Below are positions 26,233 through 33,735 of a stretch of DNA of 64,000 nucleotides, piece by piece. Position 1 is the first letter of the stretch; each line of letters begins with the position of its first letter. The notes below the pieces were generated by a model. The model was not told the origin of the DNA and ran no database searches. It worked only from the letters and a program-made list of their open reading frames with translations. A program made the position numbers and the translations under genes. The stretch comes from an uncultured Fibrobacterota bacterium (GTDB lineage Bacteria > Fibrobacterota > Fibrobacteria > Fibrobacterales > Fibrobacteraceae), in NCBI GenBank assembly GCA_903876665.1, contig CAIRAY010000122.1:1-64000 (forward strand), read 5' to 3'.

Positions 26233-26577
26233 ATGGATCAAAAAAGTTTATTTGACGCAATTTTGGGCAATAAGCCCGAAGCATTCCAAAAAATTTGGCC
26301 CACTTACAAGCAGTTTCTGGAAAGCACCAATGTTTCCGAAAAGGCTGAAATCTATTTTCTGGATAAGCAGCAGCTCATTAACGATTTCTTTCGCTGGCTT
26401 TCCAGTTCCGGCCATAGAGAGGAACTCACCGCCATCGATCGACGTAGTGGCACAGACCGCCGTGGCGACGGCCGTCCCGATGCGCCTGGTCGCCGGCAAA
26501 GCGACATCGAACGCCGGAATTCCATCGACCCCGCGGCCCAGATCCAGAGCCCAAGCCCCTTTGCGAAGAAAGAATAG
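26233..26577 (+). CDS. Small charged protein of unknown function
   Basis: A 114-residue soluble protein. The N-terminal 60 residues look helical (KSLFDAILGNKPEAFQKIW). The C-terminal half is very basic and Arg-rich (DRRSGTDRRGDG, GRRQSDIERR), the DRR-type repeat seen in many bacterial tails of unknown role, probably disordered. TACACT ends six bases before ATG 26233 and no Shine-Dalgarno sequence is seen, so it may have its own leaderless transcript despite lying one base after acpH. No family recognised. Confidence 0.55.
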   Translation: MDQKSLFDAILGNKPEAFQKIWPTYKQFLESTNVSEKAEIYFLDKQQLINDFFRWLSSSGHREELTAIDRRSGTDRRGDGRPDAPGRRQSDIERRNSIDPAAQIQSPSPFAKKE

Positions 26578-26601
26578 GAAGGATCTCGGCACGGAGCGCG
26601 A

Positions 26602-26803
26602 GTGGAAAGTGAACAGCCTGCATCTCTGCGCGACACCCTAGTGGAAAACGGAAAATTGCGGGCGAATTTCCCTGAAAGAGAATACATTTCGCAATTTTCC
26701 ACTTAATAGTGACCGTTCCGCCCAGGCGGAATACGGGAACTTATACACCCCTGTGTATTCCACTAACCAAGCTCTCCCGCAACCCGGGCTGTTCACTTTC
26801 CAC
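26602..26803. repeat. Intergenic palindromic element bounded by a 17-bp inverted repeat
   Basis: GTGGAAAGTGAACAGCC (26602-26618) recurs as its exact reverse complement at 26787-26803. Inside are further hairpins: AAAATTGCG with CGCAATTTT (26652-26698), TTCCGCC-CA-GGCGGAA (26716-26731), and ATACACCCCTGTGTAT around 26744-26758. CTTTCCACTTGTATCC also repeats directly just downstream. The left end resembles a sequence near 58580. No gene is seen inside. It may be a REP/MITE-like element. Confidence 0.55.
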
Positions 26804-26830
26804 TTGTATCCTTCTTCCACAACTTTCCAC

Positions 26831-26859
26831 TTGTATCCCCCTCCTCACGGGTGTATTTT
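26831..26859 (+). promoter_or_regulatory. Leaderless-type promoter of the lipoprotein gene at 26866
   Basis: TTGTAT (26831-26836), a 17-base spacer and TATTTT (26854-26859), followed after six bases by ATG 26866. Confidence 0.4.
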
Positions 26860-26865
26860 CCCAAC

Positions 26866-27705
26866 ATGCACAAAAATGGGATAGGTGAATTTATGCGTAT
26901 TTGGAACGTCCTGGGAATGGTCGCGGTGGGTTTTTTCCTTTCTTGTGGCGGAGACAAAAAGCCTACCGGGCTTGAGGAAACATCGAATCCGATTTCCGCC
27001 AAACCCGTGCGCTACCTGGCCTCCCAAAATTTCCAAGTCACCCAGGATGCGGAACTTGGGTTGCTGACCATCGCCAAGCCCATCTTGATTTGCAACGGGG
27101 CAGAAGCGTCTACCGTGGACAGCATTCTCTGGTCCTTTCAATACCAAATCAGCAAAGGCACCCTGTACCTCTGGGATTCCCTGCAATGTACAGGCCTCAA
27201 ATTTGGTGGAGGCAACACGTCACTGGTGGGTAATTGGGAATTCATGGATACCTTGGTGTTCCCAATTGAGGATTGGGATTCCCGCGTCAGCCCCAGTTGC
27301 GAATCCGTGACTACGGAACCCTGGGAAAATGTTTCCATGGATTTTTCCACGAGCTCCGTAACCGTTCTCGGAATACAGGACAGCTTCTGCCTGGTGGACG
27401 ATTCTCCCGTCATGCAGGATTTAAAGAAAAAGGGATTCAAGGGCGCGACTCTCACCAAGAAGGACTGCAAAACCTTCACCGCCGAGATAAACGGGCATTC
27501 AGCGACCTTTGAAATCCTCACCTTTGATCCCGTCACCAATGCCCGAAGCACGGTATTCACTTTCGAGGGAAAACCCTGCACGGAAGAAATCCCAGCCCAG
27601 GCTACGGAATGCTCCAGCACAGCCCAGGACCCATTAAAAGCGGCGGAGTTCACCCTCTGCGTGATGAATTCCGGATTCCTTACGGCCGATTCTACTTCGC
27701 CGTAA
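26866..27705 (+). CDS. Cys-rich lipoprotein of unknown function
   Basis: A 279-residue protein with a lipobox (GFFLSCGG) after a hydrophobic segment. A post-Cys motif GLEETSNP resembles the GIEIGNP and GVDETSN motifs of two other lipoproteins in this window. At least eight further cysteines (CNG, LQCTG, SCESV, SFCLV, DCKTF, CTEE, ECSS, LCVM) suggest a disulfide-rich extracytoplasmic domain. No family is recognised. ATG 26866 is favoured by the leaderless promoter. ATG 26893, with AGGTG upstream, is an alternative that removes nine residues. The gene end overlaps the convergent hydrolase gene by 14 bases. Confidence 0.65.
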   Translation: MHKNGIGEFMRIWNVLGMVAVGFFLSCGGDKKPTGLEETSNPISAKPVRYLASQNFQVTQDAELGLLTIAKPILICNGAEASTVDSILWSFQYQISKGTLYLWDSLQCTGLKFGGGNTSLVGNWEFMDTLVFPIEDWDSRVSPSCESVTTEPWENVSMDFSTSSVTVLGIQDSFCLVDDSPVMQDLKKKGFKGATLTKKDCKTFTAEINGHSATFEILTFDPVTNARSTVFTFEGKPCTEEIPAQATECSSTAQDPLKAAEFTLCVMNSGFLTADSTSP

Positions 27706-28426
27706 ACGCAGTTCTCAGCTGTTCTGGACGGTTTTTGACCCACCAGGACAGGTCGTGTTCTCCCTGGGGTTCCCAGACCAAGGTCGCCCGCGGTACTTGG
27801 GCGCAGAACGCCTGAATCCAGGGCCGGGTGGCTTCGCCCGGAAAATTTTTGTCCGCACCACCTTGCAGAAAAAGCCAGGACCCCTGTGAAAACTGGGGTG
27901 CGACCTCGGAAATGGATTGCGCAGGGATCCAAGCCCCCACATGGGTGCTCACCAGCACACGACGCGCAATTGTCCGCTTGCCCTTGAGGCTGTAATGAGC
28001 CACCCCAAAACCCCCATCCGAAACGCCTACCAGGTCAATGCGGGACCTATCGATGGGGAACCGCTTCATTGCAGAATCAATCAGGGATTCCATGGCCTCG
28101 AGGCCGGCATCGGAAAGCCAATTGCGGGCACCGCACGCCGAGGGGCTCGCGACGACTACATTTTGCCCGGAAACCCACGGCAACAAAGCCTTCCCCGCCT
28201 GTAGACCCTTTTCGCAGTTGGGCCCCTGCATTCCACCATGCATCCAGACCATCAGCCCCATGGGCTTTTTTGATGACTTTTTTTGTGCCCAAATTCCTGC
28301 TGCAGAAGCTTGAGAACCTACCCGAATTTGCAGACTGTCCCACTCCATTTTTGCAGGACCTGCAGCCTGCAAAACCACCGCGCACGAAAGCAGAATACAG
28401 AGGGAAGGCCCTAGGCGAAAATACAT
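27692..28426 (-). CDS. Secreted alpha/beta-hydrolase (esterase-like)
   Basis: A 244-residue protein with a signal peptide (MYFRLGPSLCILLSCAVV, cleavage near LQAAG; the Cys in LLSC could alternatively be a lipobox). It then has an alpha/beta-hydrolase core: an oxyanion strand (MVWMHGGMQG), the nucleophile elbow GVSDGGFG (Ser), and a late EHDLSWW with the likely catalytic His. Similar proteins act as esterases or peptidases. The start is set by a TAATG overlap with the upstream membrane protein, so they are cotranscribed. Substrate unknown. Confidence 0.7.
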   Translation of the reverse strand: MYFRLGPSLCILLSCAVVLQAAGPAKMEWDSLQIRVGSQASAAGIWAQKKSSKKPMGLMVWMHGGMQGPNCEKGLQAGKALLPWVSGQNVVVASPSACGARNWLSDAGLEAMESLIDSAMKRFPIDRSRIDLVGVSDGGFGVAHYSLKGKRTIARRVLVSTHVGAWIPAQSISEVAPQFSQGSWLFLQGGADKNFPGEATRPWIQAFCAQVPRATLVWEPQGEHDLSWWVKNRPEQLRTAFTAK

Positions 28427-28950
28427 TAATCGGCCTTTCGGGGAATCCGAAGCCACGGCCTATGGCGGTAAAAGGCATGGTAATCCCGACCGAGCCAACG
28501 GAGACCTAAAATCGCCAAATAGGCAAAGCCGAGGCTAAGCACGAACATGGCAATTCTCCAGCGCAATAGCTCCTGACGGTCAAGCCCACCATAGGCGCAG
28601 TCCAACCCGGAAACAAGCCATTCTCCACCCAAGGAGCGGCGAGCCTCAATGCGGAACCCCCGCTGGGGCCCAAACCATTGGTCAAATTTCTTCCGGTTGT
28701 CCGGATTCATCCAAAGCATAAAATTCGCGTCATTGTCGCCATTGACATGAAATGAAACTCGCCCAAAAAGTGAGGACTGACGCGCTTCGGAAACCATTCC
28801 GTAAAACAACTCGTCGTTGCCACCGATGGTTGCCAGAACAGGAACGACCTGCATGACCCACCAAATGGCAGACACCGCGAGCAAAAACATGAGGTTTAGA
28901 CACAATAGACGACTGCAACGCCGGCGCATCCAGGATTGAAGAGGAGTCAT
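28426..28950 (-). CDS. Two-TM membrane protein of unknown function
   Basis: A 174-residue protein with one hydrophobic helix near residues 15-40 and another near 130-152. The ~90 residues between them are predicted extracytoplasmic, and the C-terminus is basic. No motif or family is recognised. It overlaps its upstream neighbour by four bases (ATGA) and its downstream neighbour by the TAATG junction, so the three genes form one coupled operon. Confidence 0.55.
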   Translation of the reverse strand: MTPLQSWMRRRCSRLLCLNLMFLLAVSAIWWVMQVVPVLATIGGNDELFYGMVSEARQSSLFGRVSFHVNGDNDANFMLWMNPDNRKKFDQWFGPQRGFRIEARRSLGGEWLVSGLDCAYGGLDRQELLRWRIAMFVLSLGFAYLAILGLRWLGRDYHAFYRHRPWLRIPRKAD

Positions 28951-29750
28951 CGACGAATCCTTACCAAAAGGACCACGACAACGAGCAGGGCGATAAGCGA
29001 AAGGAGATAAAAAGCTCCGTTGATGCGGTCCTTCTCTGCAAGATTTTTTCGCATCTCCTCCTGATAGGCCCGGATCAAGTCGTCAAGGAGCAGTTGAAGC
29101 TTTTGCTGTCGCAAATTTTTAAAGGCTGAATTCTGTTGGGCCGCAACAACGATCAAGCCCTGAATTTCAGAATTCGCATTGGATAAAGGAGGTGTCCAGC
29201 CTAGGCGTATTTTCCAAAGCGAATCGATCTGGGCCTGCATAAATGGGGAGACCTTCTTGGTCTGGGATAAGGAATCCTGCAGGACACTTCGAAGTGAATC
29301 AACCTTTGCCACCAAAATGGCCCGATCGCGAATGAGGACACGGGAAAGCATCAAACGAGCATTTAGTTCTCTGCCGACGGCTGCCAGGAGCGAATCAGGA
29401 ACCCATCCACCCCGCTCAATTTGGAGTATGGTGTTCTCTTCCAGATTTCTCCCCAAATCTTGCAAAACGGAGAGCGTGGACAGGACCTGCGAGGTATCCA
29501 AAGGCTGCAACCCTTTGGCGGCCTCAAGATGCCGGTCCAGCCTCGCATCGAAATATTTGAATTCAGAAAGATTGAGGATGATAATGGAGGTATTTTGAGC
29601 CTCCATGGACTGGGCCTTCCAGAACAGCAGGGTTGAAACCACCGTCACCACAAGGATTCCAGAAACCGTACGGTAGCTTATGGGTCGCTTGAGGAAGCGC
29701 TGAATGCGTCCATCACCAAAGATTCCCATCGCAAATGAAAAAATGGTCAT
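28947..29750 (-). CDS. Two-TM protein with helical periplasmic domain
   Basis: A 267-residue protein with transmembrane helices near the N-terminus (VSGILVVTVVSTLLFW) and at the C-terminus (FYLLSLIALLVVVVLLVRI). Between them is a long helical domain resembling four-helix-bundle sensor regions of chemoreceptors and kinases, but no output domain follows, only a short basic tail. ATG 29750 is chosen because TATTTT lies seven bases upstream; ATGs at 29828 and 29768 are alternatives, but the first would overlap the divergent MORN-repeat gene. It heads the operon with the hydrolase. Possibly a partner for another signalling protein. Confidence 0.6.
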   Translation of the reverse strand: MTIFSFAMGIFGDGRIQRFLKRPISYRTVSGILVVTVVSTLLFWKAQSMEAQNTSIIILNLSEFKYFDARLDRHLEAAKGLQPLDTSQVLSTLSVLQDLGRNLEENTILQIERGGWVPDSLLAAVGRELNARLMLSRVLIRDRAILVAKVDSLRSVLQDSLSQTKKVSPFMQAQIDSLWKIRLGWTPPLSNANSEIQGLIVVAAQQNSAFKNLRQQKLQLLLDDLIRAYQEEMRKNLAEKDRINGAFYLLSLIALLVVVVLLVRIRR

Positions 29751-29808
29751 ACGGGTCAAAATAGTCATATTCAGTGATTTTCCACCACGAAATTCTAATT
29801 TCTGGAAT

Positions 29809-31041
29809 ATGTCCTTTGCAACCCGCAATACAAAACCCCTGTTTGCCTGCCTTATGGCTTTAGCACTCCTTGTCGCCTGCAGGGGGAAAACCCACGAGGT
29901 GATTACGGAATTTCATGAAAACGGGAATCCCAAGACCATACAAATCCTGGACGAATCCGGTGCAATTGTGGAACTTCGAACCTTCCATTTCAACAAAATT
30001 CGGGAGTCCTACTTGGAATTCGAGGACGGCAAACCCCATGGCGAGCTGCATCGCTGGGGCACCAACGGAGTTCTGCAGGAAACTGCAGAATTCGAAAAGG
30101 GAAAACGCCATGGCATCACGGAAACCTGGTACGAGGACCGCCTTCTCTTGAGTCGTGCCACCTACGAGAACGGGAAACTTCAAGGGGAGCGCATTCAATG
30201 GTTTGCAAATGGAGACAACCAATGGCAGGAATTCTGGAAGGCCGGCATACCTAGCGGAACCTGGACCGAATGGTTTGCCTCGGGCCAAATGAAGTGGGTC
30301 AACAGCTGCCACGCCGATGTTCCTCAAGGAATGCAGATCGAGTACTCCCCCCAGGGAATGATGCTACGCACCGAGGAATGCCAAAGCGGAATTCGCCAAG
30401 GCCGCTATTTGGAGAACTATGAATCGGGTCAGGCCAAAGTGCAAGGAAATTTCCGCAACGGAAAATCCCATGGCCATTGGACCTTCTTCCGCGCAGACGG
30501 GAAGAAGTGGATCGAACTCGACATGGAAAACGGGCTCCGCCATGGGTTATTGCGACGCTTCGACCCCCAGGAAAACCTGCTGGCAGAGTTTCCTTTTGTT
30601 CAGGGATCGGGTTCCGTAGCCATTCGATGCCCTCCGCCCGATTCAAATCTATTTTGCGCAGAATCCACCTGGGTTGCAGGATATCTCGACGGTCCCACCC
30701 GGGTCCTGGATTTGGAAAAATGGATTCAGACCGAGCGAATCTGGAAGGCTGGATCCCTTGAATCCGAACAAAGCGCACGCATTGACCGTAGCGGAAACTC
30801 CTTGCAGACACTGCTCGCGGGGGGTTATGAAAAAAACAAACGCTCGGGAATTTGGAGAACATGGTTCGACAATGGCACTCTCAAAGAATCCCTCAATTAC
30901 CAGGGGGGCGAACTGTGGGGAACTCAACGTTATTTCGATAGCACCGGTCATTTATATTTGGAAAAAAGACATCAAGGAATCAGAGGCCAGGTTATTATCG
31001 ACAAATTAGACCCAAGGCCATTCCCCGGGACAAAAAAATGA
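29809..31041 (+). CDS. MORN-repeat (YwqK-like) lipoprotein
   Basis: A 410-residue lipoprotein: lipobox LLVACRG, then ten or more variant MORN_2 repeats of about 22 residues, with the pattern YENGKLQGERIQWFANG and NGKSHGHWTFFRADG. Such proteins are often labelled YwqK-family antitoxins, but no toxin gene is adjacent. Here lipidation and length suggest a surface or periplasmic binding protein. TAATTT ends seven bases before ATG 29809, with no Shine-Dalgarno sequence. Its stop overlaps the receiver-domain gene by four bases, which itself overlaps mutT. Confidence 0.75.
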   Translation: MSFATRNTKPLFACLMALALLVACRGKTHEVITEFHENGNPKTIQILDESGAIVELRTFHFNKIRESYLEFEDGKPHGELHRWGTNGVLQETAEFEKGKRHGITETWYEDRLLLSRATYENGKLQGERIQWFANGDNQWQEFWKAGIPSGTWTEWFASGQMKWVNSCHADVPQGMQIEYSPQGMMLRTEECQSGIRQGRYLENYESGQAKVQGNFRNGKSHGHWTFFRADGKKWIELDMENGLRHGLLRRFDPQENLLAEFPFVQGSGSVAIRCPPPDSNLFCAESTWVAGYLDGPTRVLDLEKWIQTERIWKAGSLESEQSARIDRSGNSLQTLLAGGYEKNKRSGIWRTWFDNGTLKESLNYQGGELWGTQRYFDSTGHLYLEKRHQGIRGQVIIDKLDPRPFPGTKK

Positions 31042-31430
31042 TCTGGCTGATCGATGACAACAGCGACGACCTGTATTTGATCTGTAAAGCAATCAGGCGT
31101 CAATCCCCCTTGATGCATGTTGTATGCTTTGAAGATCCCAATCAGGCATTGGCAGCCTTCTTGGAGCTGGATTCAAAACATTCCTCCGGGCCCAGCTTAG
31201 TGGTCAGCGACCTCAACTTCCCCGGAGAGAGCGGCATTATTTTTTTAACCAAGCTTGAAGATTACTGCAGGACTCATTCCCTCGCACTTCCTTCCTCCAT
31301 TTTGGTTTCCACCATCCTCCCAGAAGACCTTTCTGCCCAGACGGCACATCTGCGCTCATTAAAAATGGTTTTGCAAAAATCGGACTATCCCGAGGAATTC
31401 TGCCGGGTCCTTCTTGGATATTTACCATGA
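31038..31430 (+). CDS. Stand-alone response-regulator receiver protein
   Basis: A 130-residue single REC domain. It has the acidic pair in WLIDDNSDD, the phospho-acceptor Asp in VVSDLNFPGESG and the conserved Lys in VLQKSD. There is no output domain, so it would act by protein contacts, like CheY or Spo0F. It overlaps the MORN-repeat lipoprotein gene upstream and mutT downstream by four bases each. No kinase gene is adjacent. Confidence 0.82.
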   Translation: MIWLIDDNSDDLYLICKAIRRQSPLMHVVCFEDPNQALAAFLELDSKHSSGPSLVVSDLNFPGESGIIFLTKLEDYCRTHSLALPSSILVSTILPEDLSAQTAHLRSLKMVLQKSDYPEEFCRVLLGYLP

Positions 31431-31810
31431 AGGTCGTCACGGCGGGAATTCTGCGCAACGATCAAGAATCCATTTTGCTTTGTCGCAGGGCTCCGGGTCA
31501 GTCCAACGCCGGTTTCTGGGAATTTCCCGGAGGAAAGCAGGAAGTGGGCGAATCCCTGGAGGCATGTCTCGAGCGCGAATTATGGGAAGAGCTTGATTTG
31601 TTGGTGCAATGTGGCGAAAGGGTCGCGACCTCGGAATATCAGTACGGCCATGGGTGCATTCAGCTGGTCGCATTTTCGGCCAAAATATTGTCCGGAGTTC
31701 TCAAGCTACGGGTCCATGACCAAGTGGCCTGGGTTCCGCCTGCCCGGCTTTTGGACTACCCTTTGACCCCTGCCGACGTTCCTGTTGCCCGCGTACTCAT
31801 CACACCATAA
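31427..31810 (+). CDS. mutT: MutT-type Nudix hydrolase
   Basis: A 127-residue Nudix protein close to MutT in size. The Nudix box is complete: GGKQEVGESLEACLEREL followed by WEELDL. The preceding NAGFWEFPGG is typical of 8-oxo-dGTP diphosphatases, which cleanse the nucleotide pool of oxidised dGTP. It is the last gene of the overlapping trio, and its 3' end overlaps the convergent MFS gene by 55 bases. Confidence 0.88.
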   Translation: MKVVTAGILRNDQESILLCRRAPGQSNAGFWEFPGGKQEVGESLEACLERELWEELDLLVQCGERVATSEYQYGHGCIQLVAFSAKILSGVLKLRVHDQVAWVPPARLLDYPLTPADVPVARVLITP

Positions 31811-32925
31811 ACCAGGGCCAGCAAAAGAACCAGGAGCGCAGCCGATTTGAATACTGCATCCAAACTCCCCATACTATTTTTGACAAGCCCAGTAAATATT
31901 GGTGACATGAATTGCCCCAGGAAAAAGAAGCTGCTCATGAAGCCCATGACGCGCCCACGCATTTGCGGAGCCGAATATTCCAGCACCGACCCAGAGGCAT
32001 TGGGAAACAGGAGTCCCAGCCCAATGCCGTGGCAAAGCAAGCCCACCAGGAACCAGGGCAGGGAATGGGCCCAGGAAATAATCCACATGGCCAGGGACAT
32101 GCAAACAAAGGTGATGGCAAAAACCCGTTCTCGTCCCAACCGGGCAAGAAGCCGTGAAAATAGCATGGAAGAAGTTGCCGCGGTCAAGGTGGAAGAAGCC
32201 ATGACGAGCCCCACCGATACGCCCACCATGTCAAAGCGCTCGCGCAGTAGAAAGGGTACATTGACGGGAATCAGGAAAAAACTGGTGATCCCCAGAAACC
32301 CAGTCAGATACACAAAGGCGATGCGGCTCCAGCGAGTGGATTTTTGTCCTGGCGCTCCCGCACCGCCGTGGGACTTGTGTTTCAAAGGTTCGGGCAGATA
32401 CAAAAAGGCCAAACCCGCCATCAAGATTCCAAAGCCATAGACAGCAAAGGGCGCCCGCCAACTCAACGCACTCAGTGCGCCACCCAGGGTAATGAATACT
32501 ACGCCACCCAGAGAATTGGACATGCCCTGATAGCCCATGACTTTTGCCCGCACGGGCCCTTCATAGTAGTCCCCAATCAAAGCGGAGCTTGAAGACATCA
32601 GCATGCCCATGGCAATTCCCAGAAGAAACCGGCTGACCATCAAAACATGCAGGTCATTGATCCAGAGCCCTGCCGTGCCAAACAAGGTAAACAACACCAG
32701 ACCCATTACCACAATGGGAACGCGCTTCCAGTGGTCACCCCAAAACCCCGCGAGGGGTGCTGCGAAAATGGTCACCAGGGCCGGAGCGGTAAGGAGCATG
32801 CGGCTGCGGATTCCGCCGGGGTCTTCCCCCAGAAAAGCGGCAGCAATGATGGGAAGAGCGGGTGCAATTACCGTCGTTGCCATCAAAGTAACGGAAGTAA
32901 CCAGAAGAATCACAATTAGTTGCAT
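31756..32925 (-). CDS. MFS drug/solute exporter (Bcr/CflA-like)
   Basis: A 389-residue protein with twelve predicted transmembrane helices. MFS motif A-like residues occur after helix 2 (GFWGDHWKRVPI) and the RFLLGIAMGM pattern in helix 4. It is divergent from a MarR regulator, the usual arrangement for a drug efflux pump and its repressor. ATG 32925 is chosen because TAATTT ends seven bases upstream; a TTG at 32934 is possible but poorer. Substrate unknown. Confidence 0.85.
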   Translation of the reverse strand: MQLIVILLVTSVTLMATTVIAPALPIIAAAFLGEDPGGIRSRMLLTAPALVTIFAAPLAGFWGDHWKRVPIVVMGLVLFTLFGTAGLWINDLHVLMVSRFLLGIAMGMLMSSSSALIGDYYEGPVRAKVMGYQGMSNSLGGVVFITLGGALSALSWRAPFAVYGFGILMAGLAFLYLPEPLKHKSHGGAGAPGQKSTRWSRIAFVYLTGFLGITSFFLIPVNVPFLLRERFDMVGVSVGLVMASSTLTAATSSMLFSRLLARLGRERVFAITFVCMSLAMWIISWAHSLPWFLVGLLCHGIGLGLLFPNASGSVLEYSAPQMRGRVMGFMSSFFFLGQFMSPIFTGLVKNSMGSLDAVFKSAALLVLLLALVYGVMSTRATGTSAGVKG

Positions 32926-32952
32926 AATCAACAAATTAGCAAAGCGATGTGC

Positions 32953-32962
32953 TTATGCATAA
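32953..32962. promoter_or_regulatory. Palindrome between MFS and MarR genes, likely MarR operator
   Basis: TTATGCATAA is a perfect 10-bp palindrome lying just upstream of the marR -10-like element (TATTTT, 32966-32971). A second TGCATAA copy (32921-32927) overlaps the MFS start codon. Binding here could block both divergent promoters. Confidence 0.45.
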
Positions 32963-32978
32963 ATCTATTTTTGTTCCC

Positions 32979-33476
32979 ATGGATTATGACCAAAACAAGC
33001 CACCTCTCGGGCATTTACTTTCCCAGACAAGTCGGCTGATGCTGACCCTGCTGCATCGGAATTTTCGCAAAGCGGGGTACCACCTGTCCCCCGAACAGTG
33101 GATCATTCTTTTGAATTTATGGCATGCGAACGGAAACCCAATGAGCCAGCATACCATAGGAATTCGCACCGGGAAAGACAAAGCAAGCATTACCCGGCTG
33201 GTGCAAAGCCTTGAAACGGCAGGCCTCGTGACTCGCAAGCCAGACCCCCTGGATGCCAGGATCCGCCTTGTGCTGGCCACGGCCAAGGGCCACAAGCTCG
33301 AGCAGGCTGCAACGAAAGTTCTCATCGAAACAACGCAACAAACCGAAGGGGAAATGTCCTCCGAAGAACTGGACACCTTGCGCGGATTACTGATGCGCAT
33401 CAGCAACAACACCCGGCAAGCCATGGGTAGCAAAGAATCAACCGACCCGGATCTTGATCTTTTCATTTCTCATTAA
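32979..33476 (+). CDS. MarR-family transcriptional regulator
   Basis: A 165-residue winged-helix protein. The recognition region (GIRTGKDKASITRLVQSLE) and wing (GLVTRKPDPLDARIRLVLAT) with the DxR motif are clear. MarR proteins usually repress an adjacent exporter and release DNA on binding a small phenolic or similar ligand. The divergent MFS gene is the probable target, and autoregulation is likely. ATG 32979 is chosen over GTG 32949 and ATG 32955 because TATTTT ends seven bases upstream and homologs start near this point. Confidence 0.88.
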   Translation: MDYDQNKPPLGHLLSQTSRLMLTLLHRNFRKAGYHLSPEQWIILLNLWHANGNPMSQHTIGIRTGKDKASITRLVQSLETAGLVTRKPDPLDARIRLVLATAKGHKLEQAATKVLIETTQQTEGEMSSEELDTLRGLLMRISNNTRQAMGSKESTDPDLDLFISH

Positions 33477-33564
33477 CTCGTTAGAAATCCGTTAGCCTCC
33501 GCCCTTTGCTAAAACAAGTGGGTATGTTTAGAGAAACCAAACGAAAAACAAAAGAAAAGAGGCG

Positions 33565-33708
33565 ATGATGAATACAATTTCTCAAGAATTTGAAACTGGC
33601 AACGAAGCAAGCCTGCGCCCAGATTGGGACATGCTCCTGATTGACGACTCTCTCGAATCCTGCACAGGAAACCAGCCGGTCAGCTCCTGGTGGGCGGACG
33701 AAAAATAA
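33565..33708 (+). CDS. 47-aa acidic small protein
   Basis: A 47-codon frame with a good Shine-Dalgarno sequence (AAGAGG). Start at 33565 or 33568 (two adjacent ATGs). It is acidic, with one Cys, and ends in SSWWADEK; no signal peptide or membrane segment. No family is recognised. It lies between marR and the ABC-F gene and stops 27 bases before the latter. It could be a leader ORF, a small regulatory protein or a peptide precursor; coding status rests on the ribosome site and length only. Confidence 0.4.
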   Translation: MMNTISQEFETGNEASLRPDWDMLLIDDSLESCTGNQPVSSWWADEK

Positions 33709-33735
33709 TTCCTAATACCTTGCTAGATTTGGTCG

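Noticed and set aside
29809-31041. Toxin-antitoxin system, suggested by the YwqK-like MORN repeats
   Set aside because: The protein is a lipoprotein and no toxin-like gene adjoins; the neighbours are a receiver protein and mutT.
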